A stretch of 64,000 bases of DNA from CADEFQ01 sp035433705 (GTDB taxonomy: Bacteria > Pseudomonadota > Gammaproteobacteria > Steroidobacterales > Steroidobacteraceae). Positions 8,932 to 16,691 of this stretch are shown here, in pieces. Within the stretch, counting starts at the first letter, position 1, and every line of letters starts with the position of its first letter. The stretch spans positions 1-64,000 of the forward strand of contig DAORVK010000007.1 of NCBI GenBank assembly GCA_035433705.1. Direction: 5' to 3'. The notes beneath the pieces are model-generated. The model was not told the origin of the DNA. It was given only the letters and a program-made list of their open reading frames with translations, and did no database searches. The translations under genes were made by a program, and so were the position numbers.

Positions 8932-9101
8932 CCCAGGCGTACCGCGAGAAGACACAGGGGTTTCGGGGGAGTCGGCGAGTAGAAGAAGAAGACTGAAGAA
9001 GAATTAGAACAAACGACGACAATCGTTCGGGCCTGTCAGCTACGGGCGATTGATGTGAGGTAACGAGCTTTCCACTCTGTGTCTTCTCGCGGTGCGCCTG
9101 G
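8932..9101 (+). ncRNA. Candidate structured small RNA (long closing stem)
   Basis: The 271-base gap between pcm and the minus-strand gene at 9122 has no open frame. It holds 25-base inverted arms at 8933-8957 and 9077-9101 that differ at one position; in RNA that position is a U-G wobble, so the helix is unbroken, and it extends two more pairs inward. Inside lies a second hairpin, 9020-9029 with 9043-9052, ten pairs including two U-G. Between them is a purine/A-rich single strand (about 8979-9018) with ARN-type triplets of the kind Hfq's distal face binds. A promoter-like sequence points at the left arm. I do not recognise the RNA family; no T-run marks the 3' end. Alternatively it could be a MITE with 25-base terminal repeats, though no target duplication is visible. 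Confidence 0.4.
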
Positions 9102-9121
9102 CGACAGGAGGCGCAGCCGGA

Positions 9122-9490
9122 TCAGGGCAGCAGCGCCAGCACCACGCGGCGATCTTCCTGCGCCAGCACGTTGTAGGTGCGGCACGCCGCGCCGAACTCC
9201 ATCACTTCGAGGCCGATGTGTCGCGATCCGAAGAGCGCGCGGACCGCAGCAGCCGGCCACGTGACCGGCGCCGGCATGCCGAGGATGACGACTTCCGGGT
9301 CGAGCGCGAAGAGCGGCTCGAGCAGTGCAGCATCGAGCGCGCTTGCGCCGCGTGCCGCCCAGTCCGGCACGAGCGAATTCGCGCTGACGATCAGCGGCGC
9401 GCCGAGCAGCGACTCGCCGATGCGCACGTCGCGCGCTCCGTGGCTTGCGATCAGGTGGATATCGTTGCGGGAGGTGAGCGTCAGTTGCAT
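9122..9490 (-). CDS. Mth938-domain (DUF498) protein
   Basis: A 122-residue protein of the Mth938/DUF498 family, related to eukaryotic AAMDC and the complex I assembly factor NDUFAF3; bacterial function is not established. Family features visible are the ending FGAACRTYNVLAQEDRRVVLALLP and the central PEVVILGMPAPVTWP. The ATG at 9490 starts MQLTLTSRNDIHLIASHG. It is divergent from rpfE with only 19 bases between starts, so the two must share promoter DNA. It is followed by the inverted-repeat region. Confidence 0.85.
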   Translation of the reverse strand: MQLTLTSRNDIHLIASHGARDVRIGESLLGAPLIVSANSLVPDWAARGASALDAALLEPLFALDPEVVILGMPAPVTWPAAAVRALFGSRHIGLEVMEFGAACRTYNVLAQEDRRVVLALLP

Positions 9491-9509
9491 TTCGGTACGA
9501 TACGCGATC

Positions 9510-10469
9510 GTGTCCGAACTCGTCCTCATCCTGCCTGTCGCCTCCGCCGGCGCCCGTGCGGCGCTCGCGTCGCCGCTCGCCCGCGCGCGCGAGTCACGCC
9601 TCGCGGCGGGCGACTGGCGCACCTGGCTTGCGCAGCGTCTCGGCGTTGAGGCGCTCGCGCAGCGGCCTCCCGCGCAGGTGGCGGCAGCGGCCGTCGGGGT
9701 CGCGGCGGAGGGGGCCTGGTTTGCGACGCCTGTTGCGCTCGTCGCCGCGCTCGATCATGTGCGGATGCACGCAACGGGCTGGCTCACCCTTACGGAGGGC
9801 GAAGCCTGCGAACTCGCCGCCCGGTTCGCGAGCGTGTTCGAGGGCTCGGGTCTCGCGCTTTCGCCAGCCGGTGCCGAAGGCTTCCTGCTGTCGGGCCTGG
9901 CCGCGGATCCGGTCCGCACGCACGATCCGGCACATCTGCTCGCCGCGGACATCGGGCCATGGCTCGCTGCCGGCGAAGGTGCGGCGGCCCTGCGTCGTCT
10001 CGGGACCGAGATCGAAATGTGGCTGCACGAGCATCCAGTCAACCGCGCGCGCGCGCGCCGCGGCGTGGCGCCCGTGTCGACGCTTTGGCTCTGGGGTGGC
10101 GGTGAATCATTGTGCGTTGCGACGCAGACGGCGGCGCCACGCAAGCCCGCCCGCGCCGGCCTGCCTCGCGCCTACGGCAGCGACAGCTGGCTGCGCGGCT
10201 TATGGCAAGCCGCCGGCCGCCCGATCGATGGCGATGCTGAAGCTCTGGCGCAGGTGCAAATGACCCCTCATGCCGATACCGTGGTCGTTGCGCGTTGCGG
10301 TGTCGACGAAGATGTCGCCGGGCGCTGGTGCGATCCGGCGCTCGCACACCTCGCGGCGCGGCGCATCAAAGCCGTGCAACTGGTGATCGACGATCGCCTG
10401 TTCAGGTTTTCACGTTTCGATCTCGTGAAGCCCTGGCGACGCACGGTGAGCTGGGCAGCCCCGGCGTGA
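9510..10469 (+). CDS. rpfE: RpfE-like / phosphoglycerate-mutase-related protein
   Basis: A 319-residue protein like the Xanthomonas RpfE protein, whose family is distantly related to cofactor-independent phosphoglycerate mutase; biochemical role unknown. Seen: N-terminal LVLILPVASAG, central MHATGWLTLTEGEACELA, the conserved IEMWLHEHPVNRARARRG and LWLWGGGE. The start is GTG at 9510. The stop overlaps the recJ GTG by 4 bases. The rpfE-recJ neighbourhood is shared with Xanthomonas, from which I draw the name; the motif match is convincing, the function is not. Confidence 0.75.
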   Translation: MSELVLILPVASAGARAALASPLARARESRLAAGDWRTWLAQRLGVEALAQRPPAQVAAAAVGVAAEGAWFATPVALVAALDHVRMHATGWLTLTEGEACELAARFASVFEGSGLALSPAGAEGFLLSGLAADPVRTHDPAHLLAADIGPWLAAGEGAAALRRLGTEIEMWLHEHPVNRARARRGVAPVSTLWLWGGGESLCVATQTAAPRKPARAGLPRAYGSDSWLRGLWQAAGRPIDGDAEALAQVQMTPHADTVVVARCGVDEDVAGRWCDPALAHLAARRIKAVQLVIDDRLFRFSRFDLVKPWRRTVSWAAPA

Positions 10470-12193
10470 CGCTGCGTATCGAGCGTCGCGCAAGCGCCGA
10501 CTGCGCGGGATGGGGCGGTGCACTGCACCCCGTCCTGCGGCGTGCCTATGCGGCACGCGGCGTGCGTGGCGAGGCGGAGCTGTCACTCACGCTGTCGCGC
10601 CTGCTGCCGGTCGGCACGCTGGAGGGAATCGACGCGGCGGTTGAGCTGCTGCTCGCGCATCGGGCAGCGGGTCACAAGGTGCTGGTGGTCGGCGACTTCG
10701 ACGCAGACGGGGCGACGAGCTCTGTGCTGATCGTGCGCGCGCTGCGGGCCTGGGGATTCGCGGACGTCGATTTCCTCGTCCCGAACCGCTTCGAGTTCGG
10801 TTACGGGCTCACGCCGGAAATCGTGGCATTGGGCGCCGCGCGCGCGCCGACCCTGATCGTCACCGTGGACAACGGCGTCGCGAGCGTGGCGGGTGTGGCC
10901 GCTGCGCGGGCGCGGGGCATCGACGTGCTCGTGACGGATCATCACCTGCCAGGCGCCGAGTTGCCCGCGGCGAACGTCATGGTCAATCCCAATCTGCCAG
11001 GCAGCCGCTTCGGCAGTCGCGCGCTCGCGGGCGTCGGCGTTGCGTTTTACGTGATGGTCGCGCTCAAACGCGCGCTCGATTCGGCCGGGCTCGTTGCGCC
11101 CTCGGCACCTGCTCCAGCCGAGTGGCTTGATCTCGTCGCGCTCGGCACCGTGGCGGATGTCGTGCCGCTCGACTTCAACAACCGCGTGCTCGTCGCGCAG
11201 GGACTCGCGCGCATCCGCGCCGGACGCTGCGTGCCCGGCATCCGCGCGTTGCTCGAGATCGCGCGGCGTGATCGCGCGGACCTCACGGCGTCCGATCTCG
11301 GCTTTGCGATCGCGCCGCGCCTCAATGCCGCGGGTCGTCTCGATGACATGTCGATCGGGATCCGCTGCCTGCTGGCCGATCGTGAGGTGGAGGCGCGCTC
11401 GCTCGCGGCGCGACTCGATCAGCTGAACGTGGAACGGCGGGCGATCGAGGGGCAGATGCAGGTGCAGGCCCTCGCCGCAGTTCGCCATCTCGGGCCCATT
11501 GCAACGCCGGGGGCGCGGCAACGCTCCGGGGTCTGCCTGTTCGATGCCACCTGGCATCAGGGTGTCGTGGGGCTGGTCGCGAGCCGGATCAAGGAGCGGT
11601 TGCGCCGCCCGGTCGTCGCGTTCGCACACGGCGGAGACGGGTTGCTGCGCGGCTCGGCGCGCTCGGTTGCGGGGGTGCACGTGCGTGACGTGTTGGAGAA
11701 CATCGCGGCACGCCACCCGGGGCTCATCGTGCGCTTCGGCGGCCACGCGATGGCCGCCGGCCTCACGCTTGCGCACGAACAGCTCGACGCCTTCGCAGCC
11801 GCCTTCGATGCGGAGGTTGCGGGGTGGCTCGGTGCAAATGCCGATCGCGATCGGCTCGATACGGACGGCGAGCTCGCCGTCGATGACATCTGCCTCGCGA
11901 CCGCCGAGGCATTGCGCGCAGGTGGGCCCTGGGGCGCGGCGTTCCCCGAGCCTGTATTCGACGGCGGCTTCAGCGTCGAGCGCGCGCGCATCGTCGGCGA
12001 GAAGCACGTGAAGATGTGGGTTGAGCTGGCCGGCACGTCGCGCCGCTTCGATGCCATCGCGTTCAACCTGCTTGCGGACGAGGGCGCGCGGCCGCCGGGC
12101 GGCGCGGTGCGCCTCGTGTATCGGCTCGACGTGAATGTCTACCAGGGCGAGCGTCGCCTGCAGCTGCTGGTCGACCATGTGCTGCCCGCCTGA
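10466..12193 (+). CDS. recJ: Single-stranded-DNA-specific exonuclease RecJ
   Basis: 5'-3' single-strand exonuclease of the RecF and mismatch repair pathways, DHH phosphoesterase superfamily. The 575 residues (Escherichia coli 577) hold DHH motif I GDFDADGATSSVLIVRAL, motif II VTVDNG, and the eponymous VTDHHLPG, followed by PRLNAAGRLDDM and the DHHA1 signature RFGGHAMAAGLT. The GTG start at 10466 overlaps rpfE. prfB follows 13 bases later, a conserved recJ-prfB-lysS order. Confidence 0.96.
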   Translation: MTLRIERRASADCAGWGGALHPVLRRAYAARGVRGEAELSLTLSRLLPVGTLEGIDAAVELLLAHRAAGHKVLVVGDFDADGATSSVLIVRALRAWGFADVDFLVPNRFEFGYGLTPEIVALGAARAPTLIVTVDNGVASVAGVAAARARGIDVLVTDHHLPGAELPAANVMVNPNLPGSRFGSRALAGVGVAFYVMVALKRALDSAGLVAPSAPAPAEWLDLVALGTVADVVPLDFNNRVLVAQGLARIRAGRCVPGIRALLEIARRDRADLTASDLGFAIAPRLNAAGRLDDMSIGIRCLLADREVEARSLAARLDQLNVERRAIEGQMQVQALAAVRHLGPIATPGARQRSGVCLFDATWHQGVVGLVASRIKERLRRPVVAFAHGGDGLLRGSARSVAGVHVRDVLENIAARHPGLIVRFGGHAMAAGLTLAHEQLDAFAAAFDAEVAGWLGANADRDRLDTDGELAVDDICLATAEALRAGGPWGAAFPEPVFDGGFSVERARIVGEKHVKMWVELAGTSRRFDAIAFNLLADEGARPPGGAVRLVYRLDVNVYQGERRLQLLVDHVLPA

Positions 12194-12206
12194 TAAAATT
12201 CCGGCG

Positions 12207-13302
12207 ATGGAAGTCAGCCAGCTGAAGCGCACGCTCAAGGACCTCGAAGAGCGTACCCGTTCGCTACGGGGGTTTCTTTGAATACGACGCCAAGGTCGAG
12301 CGGCTCGAAGAGGTAAACCGCGAGCTCGAAGACCCCGCCGTCTGGGCAAACCAGGAGCGCGCCCAGCTGCTCGGCAAGGAGCGCGCCCGGCTCACCGCCG
12401 ACATCAGCGAACTCGATCGCACCTCGGGCGCGATCTCGGATTCCGCGGAGCTGCTCGATCTCGCCGAGGCGGAGAACGATGCAGCCGCGGCGCACGAGAT
12501 CGAGCGCGACGCGGGCGGCCTCGAGGCCGCGGTGCGCCAGCTCGAATTCAAGCGCATGTTCCGCGGCGAGATGGACTCGCGCAACGCCTGGCTCGATATC
12601 CAGGCCGGCGCCGGCGGCACCGAGGCGCAGGACTGGGCGCAGATGCTGATGCGCATGTACCTCCGCTGGGCGGCGGCGCGCGGCTTCCAATGCGAGGTGA
12701 TCGACTCGAGCCCCGGCGAAGTCGCAGGCGTGAAGAGCGCCTCGCTCGAGATCCGCGGCGAGTACGCCTACGGGTGGTTGCGTACGGAGACCGGCGTGCA
12801 CCGCCTCGTGCGCAAATCGCCGTTCGATTCGGGCAACCGCCGGCACACCTCGTTCGCGTCCGTCTTCATCTCTCCCGAAGTCGATGACGACATCGACATC
12901 GAGGTGAGCCCGGCCGATATCGAGATGGATGTATTCCGCTCGAGCGGCGCGGGCGGCCAGCACGTCAACAAGACCGAGTCGGCTGTGCGCCTGCGTCACC
13001 TGCCGACCGGCATAGTGGTCGCCTGCCAGAATGAGCGCAGCCAGCACAAGAACCGCTCGACCGCGATGAAGATGCTGAAGGCGAAGCTCTACGAGCTCGA
13101 AGTCAACAAGCGCAACGCGGCGGCGAAAGTGCTCGAGGACGCGAAGTCGGATGTGGGCTGGGGCAGCCAGATCCGCTCTTACGTGCTCGACCAGTCGCGT
13201 ATCAAGGACCTGCGCACCAACGTCGAAGTGGGCAATACGCAGGCGGTGCTCGATGGCGATCTCGATCAATTCATGGAAGCGTCACTGAAGGCGGGGCTGT
13301 AG
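12207..13302 (+). CDS. prfB: Peptide chain release factor 2 (programmed +1 frameshift)
   Basis: Terminates translation at UGA and UAA. The gene is in two frames: ATG 12207 reads 24 codons to an in-frame TGA at 12279-12281; the rest continues in the +1 frame from base 12280, giving 364 residues (Escherichia coli 365). This is the RF2 autoregulatory frameshift, not a broken gene. The second part has the tripeptide anticodon motif SPF (RKSPFDSGNRRHTSF) and the peptidyl-hydrolysis motif GGQ in SSGAGGQHVNKTES. A reading that starts at the internal Met at 12532 misses the N-terminal domain. Followed after 4 bases by lysS. Confidence 0.96.
12267..12281 (+). promoter_or_regulatory. RF2 programmed frameshift site
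   Basis: CGGGGG (12267-12272), a Shine-Dalgarno-like run, lies three bases before CTT TGA (12276-12281), the RF2 slippery codon and stop. When RF2 is scarce the ribosome slips +1 on CTT and reads GAA. The usual base after the stop is C; here it is A, a different termination context. Confidence 0.93.
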
Positions 13303-13306
13303 CAGC

Positions 13307-14803
13307 GTGGCAAACGACGAGACTACCGGCGACGGGAACCGGCTGATCGCGGAGCGGCGGGCAAAGCTTGCGGCGCTGCGCGGTGGTGCTCCGGCCTATC
13401 CAAACGATTTCAGACGCGATGCGCTCGCGGCGCAGATCGAGGCGTCGTGGGGCGACAAGAGCGCCGAGTGGCTCGAAGCGAACCCCGTGACAGTACGGGT
13501 CGGTGGGCGGCTCATGGCAAAGCGCGTCATGGGCAAGGCGAGCTTCGCGAAGCTCGCCGACCGCAGCGGCCGCATCCAGGTGTTCCTGCAGCAGGCGGCG
13601 CTCGGGGAGACTTACGAGGCCTGGAAGGGCTGGGACGTCGGTGACATCCTCGGCGCCGAGGGGCCGCTCTTTCGCACCAGAACCGGCGAACTGTCGGTGC
13701 GGGCGACCTCGATGCGTCTCCTCGCCAAATCGCTGCGGCCGTTGCCCGACAAATGGCACGGTCTTTCGGACACCGAAACGCGCTACCGGCAGCGCTACGT
13801 CGATCTCATCGTCAACGAGGAGAGCCGCGCAGTCTTCGCGAAGCGCGTGGCGATCATCCGCTATCTGCGCGCCTTCCTCGATGCGATGGACTTCATGGAA
13901 GTCGAGACGCCGATGATGCAGCCGATTCCGGGCGGCGCCGCGGCGCGACCCTTCATCACGCATCACAACGCGCTTGATCTCGACATGTATCTGCGGATCG
14001 CACCGGAGCTTTATCTGAAGCGCCTCGTGGTCGGCGGGCTCGAGCGCGTCTACGAGGTGAACCGCAATTTCAGGAACGAGGGGCTTTCCACGCAGCACAA
14101 CCCCGAGTTCACGATGCTCGAACTCTACTGGGCCTACGCGGACTATCGCGACCTGATGGATCTCGTCGAGCGCGTGATGCGCGGTGTCGCCGACACGGTG
14201 CTCGGCAAGCGGCAGTTCGGGTACCAGGGAAGGAGCTACGATCTCGACGCGCCCTTTCACCGCGTCACCGTGGAGCAGGCGATCCTCGAGCACAATCCGG
14301 GCATTGATCCGCTGTCGCTGCGCGACGTGCCGTACCTGCGCCGCTGGTGCGAGCGCCTCGGTATCCAGGTCGACGAGCAGGACGGCGCGGGCAAGCTCCA
14401 GATCGGCATCTTCGAGAAGACCGCGGAGCACACTTGCCTCGATCCGACTTTCGTGTACGGGTATCCGGCTGAAGTGTCGCCGCTGTCACGCGCGAACGAT
14501 GCGGATCCTTTTCTGACCGACCGCTTCGAGTTCTTCGTTGCCGGCCGTGAACTCGCCAACGGGTTCTCCGAGCTGAACGATCCGGAGGAACAGGCGGCAC
14601 GCTTTCGCGCGCAGGTCGCGCGCAAGGAAGCGGGCGACGAGGAGGCGATGTTCTACGACGCCGACTATATCCGTGCGCTCGAGTACGCGATGCCGCCGAC
14701 CGCCGGCCTCGGCATCGGCATCGACCGGCTCGTGATGTTCTTCACCGATGCGCCATCGATCCGTGACGTGCTGCTGTTTCCCCACATGAGGCCGGAAACC
14801 TGA
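13307..14803 (+). CDS. lysS: Lysyl-tRNA synthetase, class II
   Basis: Charges tRNA-Lys. The 498 residues contain an N-terminal OB-fold anticodon-binding domain (about 60-170) and a class II catalytic core: motif 2 RNFRNEGLSTQHNPEFTMLE and motif 3 GLGIGIDRLVMFFTDAPSIR. The start is GTG at 13307, four bases after prfB. In Xanthomonas, rpf signalling genes lie near this cluster; here the next gene is ygfZ on the other strand. Confidence 0.97.
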   Translation: MANDETTGDGNRLIAERRAKLAALRGGAPAYPNDFRRDALAAQIEASWGDKSAEWLEANPVTVRVGGRLMAKRVMGKASFAKLADRSGRIQVFLQQAALGETYEAWKGWDVGDILGAEGPLFRTRTGELSVRATSMRLLAKSLRPLPDKWHGLSDTETRYRQRYVDLIVNEESRAVFAKRVAIIRYLRAFLDAMDFMEVETPMMQPIPGGAAARPFITHHNALDLDMYLRIAPELYLKRLVVGGLERVYEVNRNFRNEGLSTQHNPEFTMLELYWAYADYRDLMDLVERVMRGVADTVLGKRQFGYQGRSYDLDAPFHRVTVEQAILEHNPGIDPLSLRDVPYLRRWCERLGIQVDEQDGAGKLQIGIFEKTAEHTCLDPTFVYGYPAEVSPLSRANDADPFLTDRFEFFVAGRELANGFSELNDPEEQAARFRAQVARKEAGDEEAMFYDADYIRALEYAMPPTAGLGIGIDRLVMFFTDAPSIRDVLLFPHMRPET

Positions 14804-14851
14804 GCCTCACCAGGGCGGGGCCGCGTTCGCGCGACGCGCCGATCGGCGTGT

Positions 14852-15679
14852 TCAATCCGGTAGCGCGTAGGGCAACGACAACACCTCCGCCCCGGTGACC
14901 GCTGCGGTGCCCGCCCCGGTGCCCGGCACGGGGACGTCGGGAGCGACGAGCGGCGCGACGGCAAGGAATTCCGCGCGGCCATCCGCGAGCGTCACGCTAT
15001 CGACCACCTGGAACGTGCTCCCGTCGGCGAGCACGCCCGACACTCCGGGAGCGAGGGGTGTGGCGGGCGCCTCCACCGTGCGAAAGCGCTGCATGCGCCG
15101 CTTCACGCGGCCACGGTAGTGTGCGCGTGCGATGATCTCCTGACCGGTGTAGCAACCCTTGTCGAAGGCGATGCCGCCGACGCAGTCGAGGTTCAGCATC
15201 TGCGCGACGAAAGCTTCGCTCGTTGCGCGATAGACCTGTGGCAGGCCGTCCGCGATGTCGAGCGCACGCCAGGCAGCGCGCGTGATCGCGTCATTGTCTG
15301 CTGCGGCGGGGCCCGGGGCGGCAGCCGCGGCCTCGATGCGCAGCGTGCGCAGGCCTGCGTGCGCGACGCCGATCACGCGCAGCCTGCCGCGCTCGTCCGC
15401 GAGCGTGACCTTCGAGCGCAGCACGTACTTGCGCAGTCTCGCCGCGAGCGCCTCGATCAGCTCCTGCGGCAGGACGCAGTGGATCGCATCGTCTCCCGGC
15501 AGCAGGCGCAGGATCGCGATGACCCGCCCTTGCGGCGTGTGGCAGCCGGCGAAGCTCGCCTGACCCGCTCCGAGCCGCGTCACGTCCTGCGACAACTGGC
15601 CTTGCAGGAACGCGACGGCGTCGCGGCCGCGTACGGTGAGCACACCGAGATCGTCGAGTTCGCAATGTCCTGACAGCAT
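14852..15679 (-). CDS. ygfZ: YgfZ/GcvT-like folate-binding Fe-S cluster protein
   Basis: Folate-dependent protein that supports certain [4Fe-4S] enzymes (E. coli YgfZ helps MiaB). The 275 residues contain the signature DKGCYTGQEIIARAHYRG with its redox-active Cys, and LQGQLSQDVTRL near the N-terminus. The frame is open upstream to 15925, but the ATG at 15679 gives a standard YgfZ N-terminus. It is divergent from the succinate dehydrogenase operon, whose SdhB needs Fe-S clusters, a meaningful pairing; in E. coli ygfZ is likewise next to sdhE (ygfY). Confidence 0.9.
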   Translation of the reverse strand: MLSGHCELDDLGVLTVRGRDAVAFLQGQLSQDVTRLGAGQASFAGCHTPQGRVIAILRLLPGDDAIHCVLPQELIEALAARLRKYVLRSKVTLADERGRLRVIGVAHAGLRTLRIEAAAAAPGPAAADNDAITRAAWRALDIADGLPQVYRATSEAFVAQMLNLDCVGGIAFDKGCYTGQEIIARAHYRGRVKRRMQRFRTVEAPATPLAPGVSGVLADGSTFQVVDSVTLADGRAEFLAVAPLVAPDVPVPGTGAGTAAVTGAEVLSLPYALPD

Positions 15680-15718
15680 TTGCGCATTATCCAGGCCGCG
15701 GTGGCACGCGATGTGGAG

Positions 15719-15751
15719 AGGAGGCGGGAATTCTGGCAGAATTCCCGCGTT
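15719..15751 (+). promoter_or_regulatory. AGGAGG plus perfect hairpin in front of the SdhAF4-type gene
   Basis: A consensus AGGAGG (15719-15724) directly abuts a perfect 10-bp stem with a 5-base loop (15724-15733 pairing with 15739-15748), and the ATG at 15752 is 3 bases after the stem. Linearly the ribosome binding site is 27 bases from the ATG, too far; folding the hairpin would bring it next to the start. The 25-base dyad could instead be a protein operator. Seen in sequence; mechanism inferred. Confidence 0.5.
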
Positions 15752-15901
15752 ATGCAGCTGCCGGCCGATCCTCCTCGCGATACCTCGACCGGCAACGCGC
15801 CAGCACCTGCTCCTGCCCCACGGGAGTTCGGCGGTCCCACCGGGCCCGAGCCCACTCGCTACGGCGATTGGGAACGGAACGGCCGCTGCGTCGATTTTTG
15901 A
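15752..15901 (+). CDS. SdhAF4-type succinate dehydrogenase assembly factor (DUF1674)
   Basis: A 49-residue protein ending in the DUF1674 signature GPTGPEPTRYGDWERNGR followed by CVDF at the C-terminus. In mitochondria and alphaproteobacteria this family (SdhAF4/Sdh8) binds flavinylated SdhA and promotes assembly with SdhB. Its place 14 bases ahead of sdhC supports the same role. The N-terminal 25 residues are Pro/Ala-rich and probably disordered. The frame is open upstream to a TTG at 15680; I chose ATG 15752, but the start depends on how the hairpin in front of it is read. Confidence 0.85.
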   Translation: MQLPADPPRDTSTGNAPAPAPAPREFGGPTGPEPTRYGDWERNGRCVDF

Positions 15902-15915
15902 AACCGGGAGATCGC

Positions 15916-16308
15916 ATGCGCCCACGGCCGCTGTCGCCGCACGTCACCGTTTATCGCTTCCAGTACACGATGATCGGTTCCTTCACGCACCGGATGACGG
16001 GCGTCGCCATGTCCGCCGGACTGCTCGTGCTCGCCGTGTGGCTGGTGGCAGCCGCGAATGGCGCCGACGCCTATGCCGGCGCCACGGCAGTGCTGTCGAG
16101 CCTCCCTTGCAAGGTGCTGCTCGCGCTGTGGCTGCTCGCGTTCTGTTATCACCTGTTCAACGGTATCCGCCATCTCGCCTGGGATCTCCTCTACGGCTTC
16201 GAGAGACGTGAAGCGCGACGCAGTTACCGGGTGGTGATCGCGGCGGCGCTCGTCCTGTTCTGCGCGCTCGCCTGGCTCTTCTTTGCCCGTGCCGGAGCGG
16301 TCCCATGA
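15916..16308 (+). CDS. sdhC: Succinate dehydrogenase cytochrome b556 subunit
   Basis: Membrane anchor that binds haem b and ubiquinone in complex II. The 130 residues start RPRPLSPHVTVYRFQYTMIGSFTHRMTG, with three predicted transmembrane helices (about 25-45, 60-80, 105-125). The haem-ligand region is FCYHLFNGIRHLAWDLLYGF. GGGAG precedes the ATG at 15916. It overlaps sdhD by 4 bases. Confidence 0.94.
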   Translation: MRPRPLSPHVTVYRFQYTMIGSFTHRMTGVAMSAGLLVLAVWLVAAANGADAYAGATAVLSSLPCKVLLALWLLAFCYHLFNGIRHLAWDLLYGFERREARRSYRVVIAAALVLFCALAWLFFARAGAVP

Positions 16309-16691
16309 GCCTTCGTACGCCACTCGGCCGCGTACTTGGCCTCGGTTCGGCACACGAAGGCGTGCACCACTGGATTCTGCAGCGCGCGACCGCCGTGGCG
16401 CTCGTCGTGCTCACGATCTGGTTCGTCCTCTCGATCGTGCGGCTGCCGCTCGCCGATCACGCGGTCGTCACGGGATGGATCGCGCATGGCGCCAATCCGG
16501 TGCTGCTGGGCCTGCTGCTCGTGGCCGCCGCCTGGCATTCGAAGCTTGGCGTGCAGGTCGTGATCGAAGACTACGTGCACGGCAAGCACGCGAAGATTGC
16601 GCTGCTCCTCGTGAGCAGCTTCGTTCATGTGCTGGTTGCCGCGACGGCTGTGCTCGCGGTGCTGCGGATTGCGATGCGGAGCGTCGGATGA
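16305..16691 (+). CDS. sdhD: Succinate dehydrogenase membrane anchor subunit
   Basis: Second hydrophobic anchor of complex II. The 128 residues have three membrane segments and the conserved WHSKLGVQVVIEDYVHG stretch that holds the haem-side His and a quinone-pocket Asp-Tyr. Start overlaps sdhC (ATGA); end overlaps sdhA (ATGA). Confidence 0.93.
   Translation: MSLRTPLGRVLGLGSAHEGVHHWILQRATAVALVVLTIWFVLSIVRLPLADHAVVTGWIAHGANPVLLGLLLVAAAWHSKLGVQVVIEDYVHGKHAKIALLLVSSFVHVLVAATAVLAVLRIAMRSVG

Noticed and set aside
12207..12281. In-frame TGA near the start of prfB suggesting a pseudogene
   Set aside because: It is the conserved RF2 programmed frameshift site, and the +1 frame continues to a full-length RF2 with GGQ and SPF motifs.
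10583..12349. 588-codon open frame opposite recJ and early prfB
   Set aside because: Shadow of recJ; no family motif, and it would destroy the recJ-prfB coupling.
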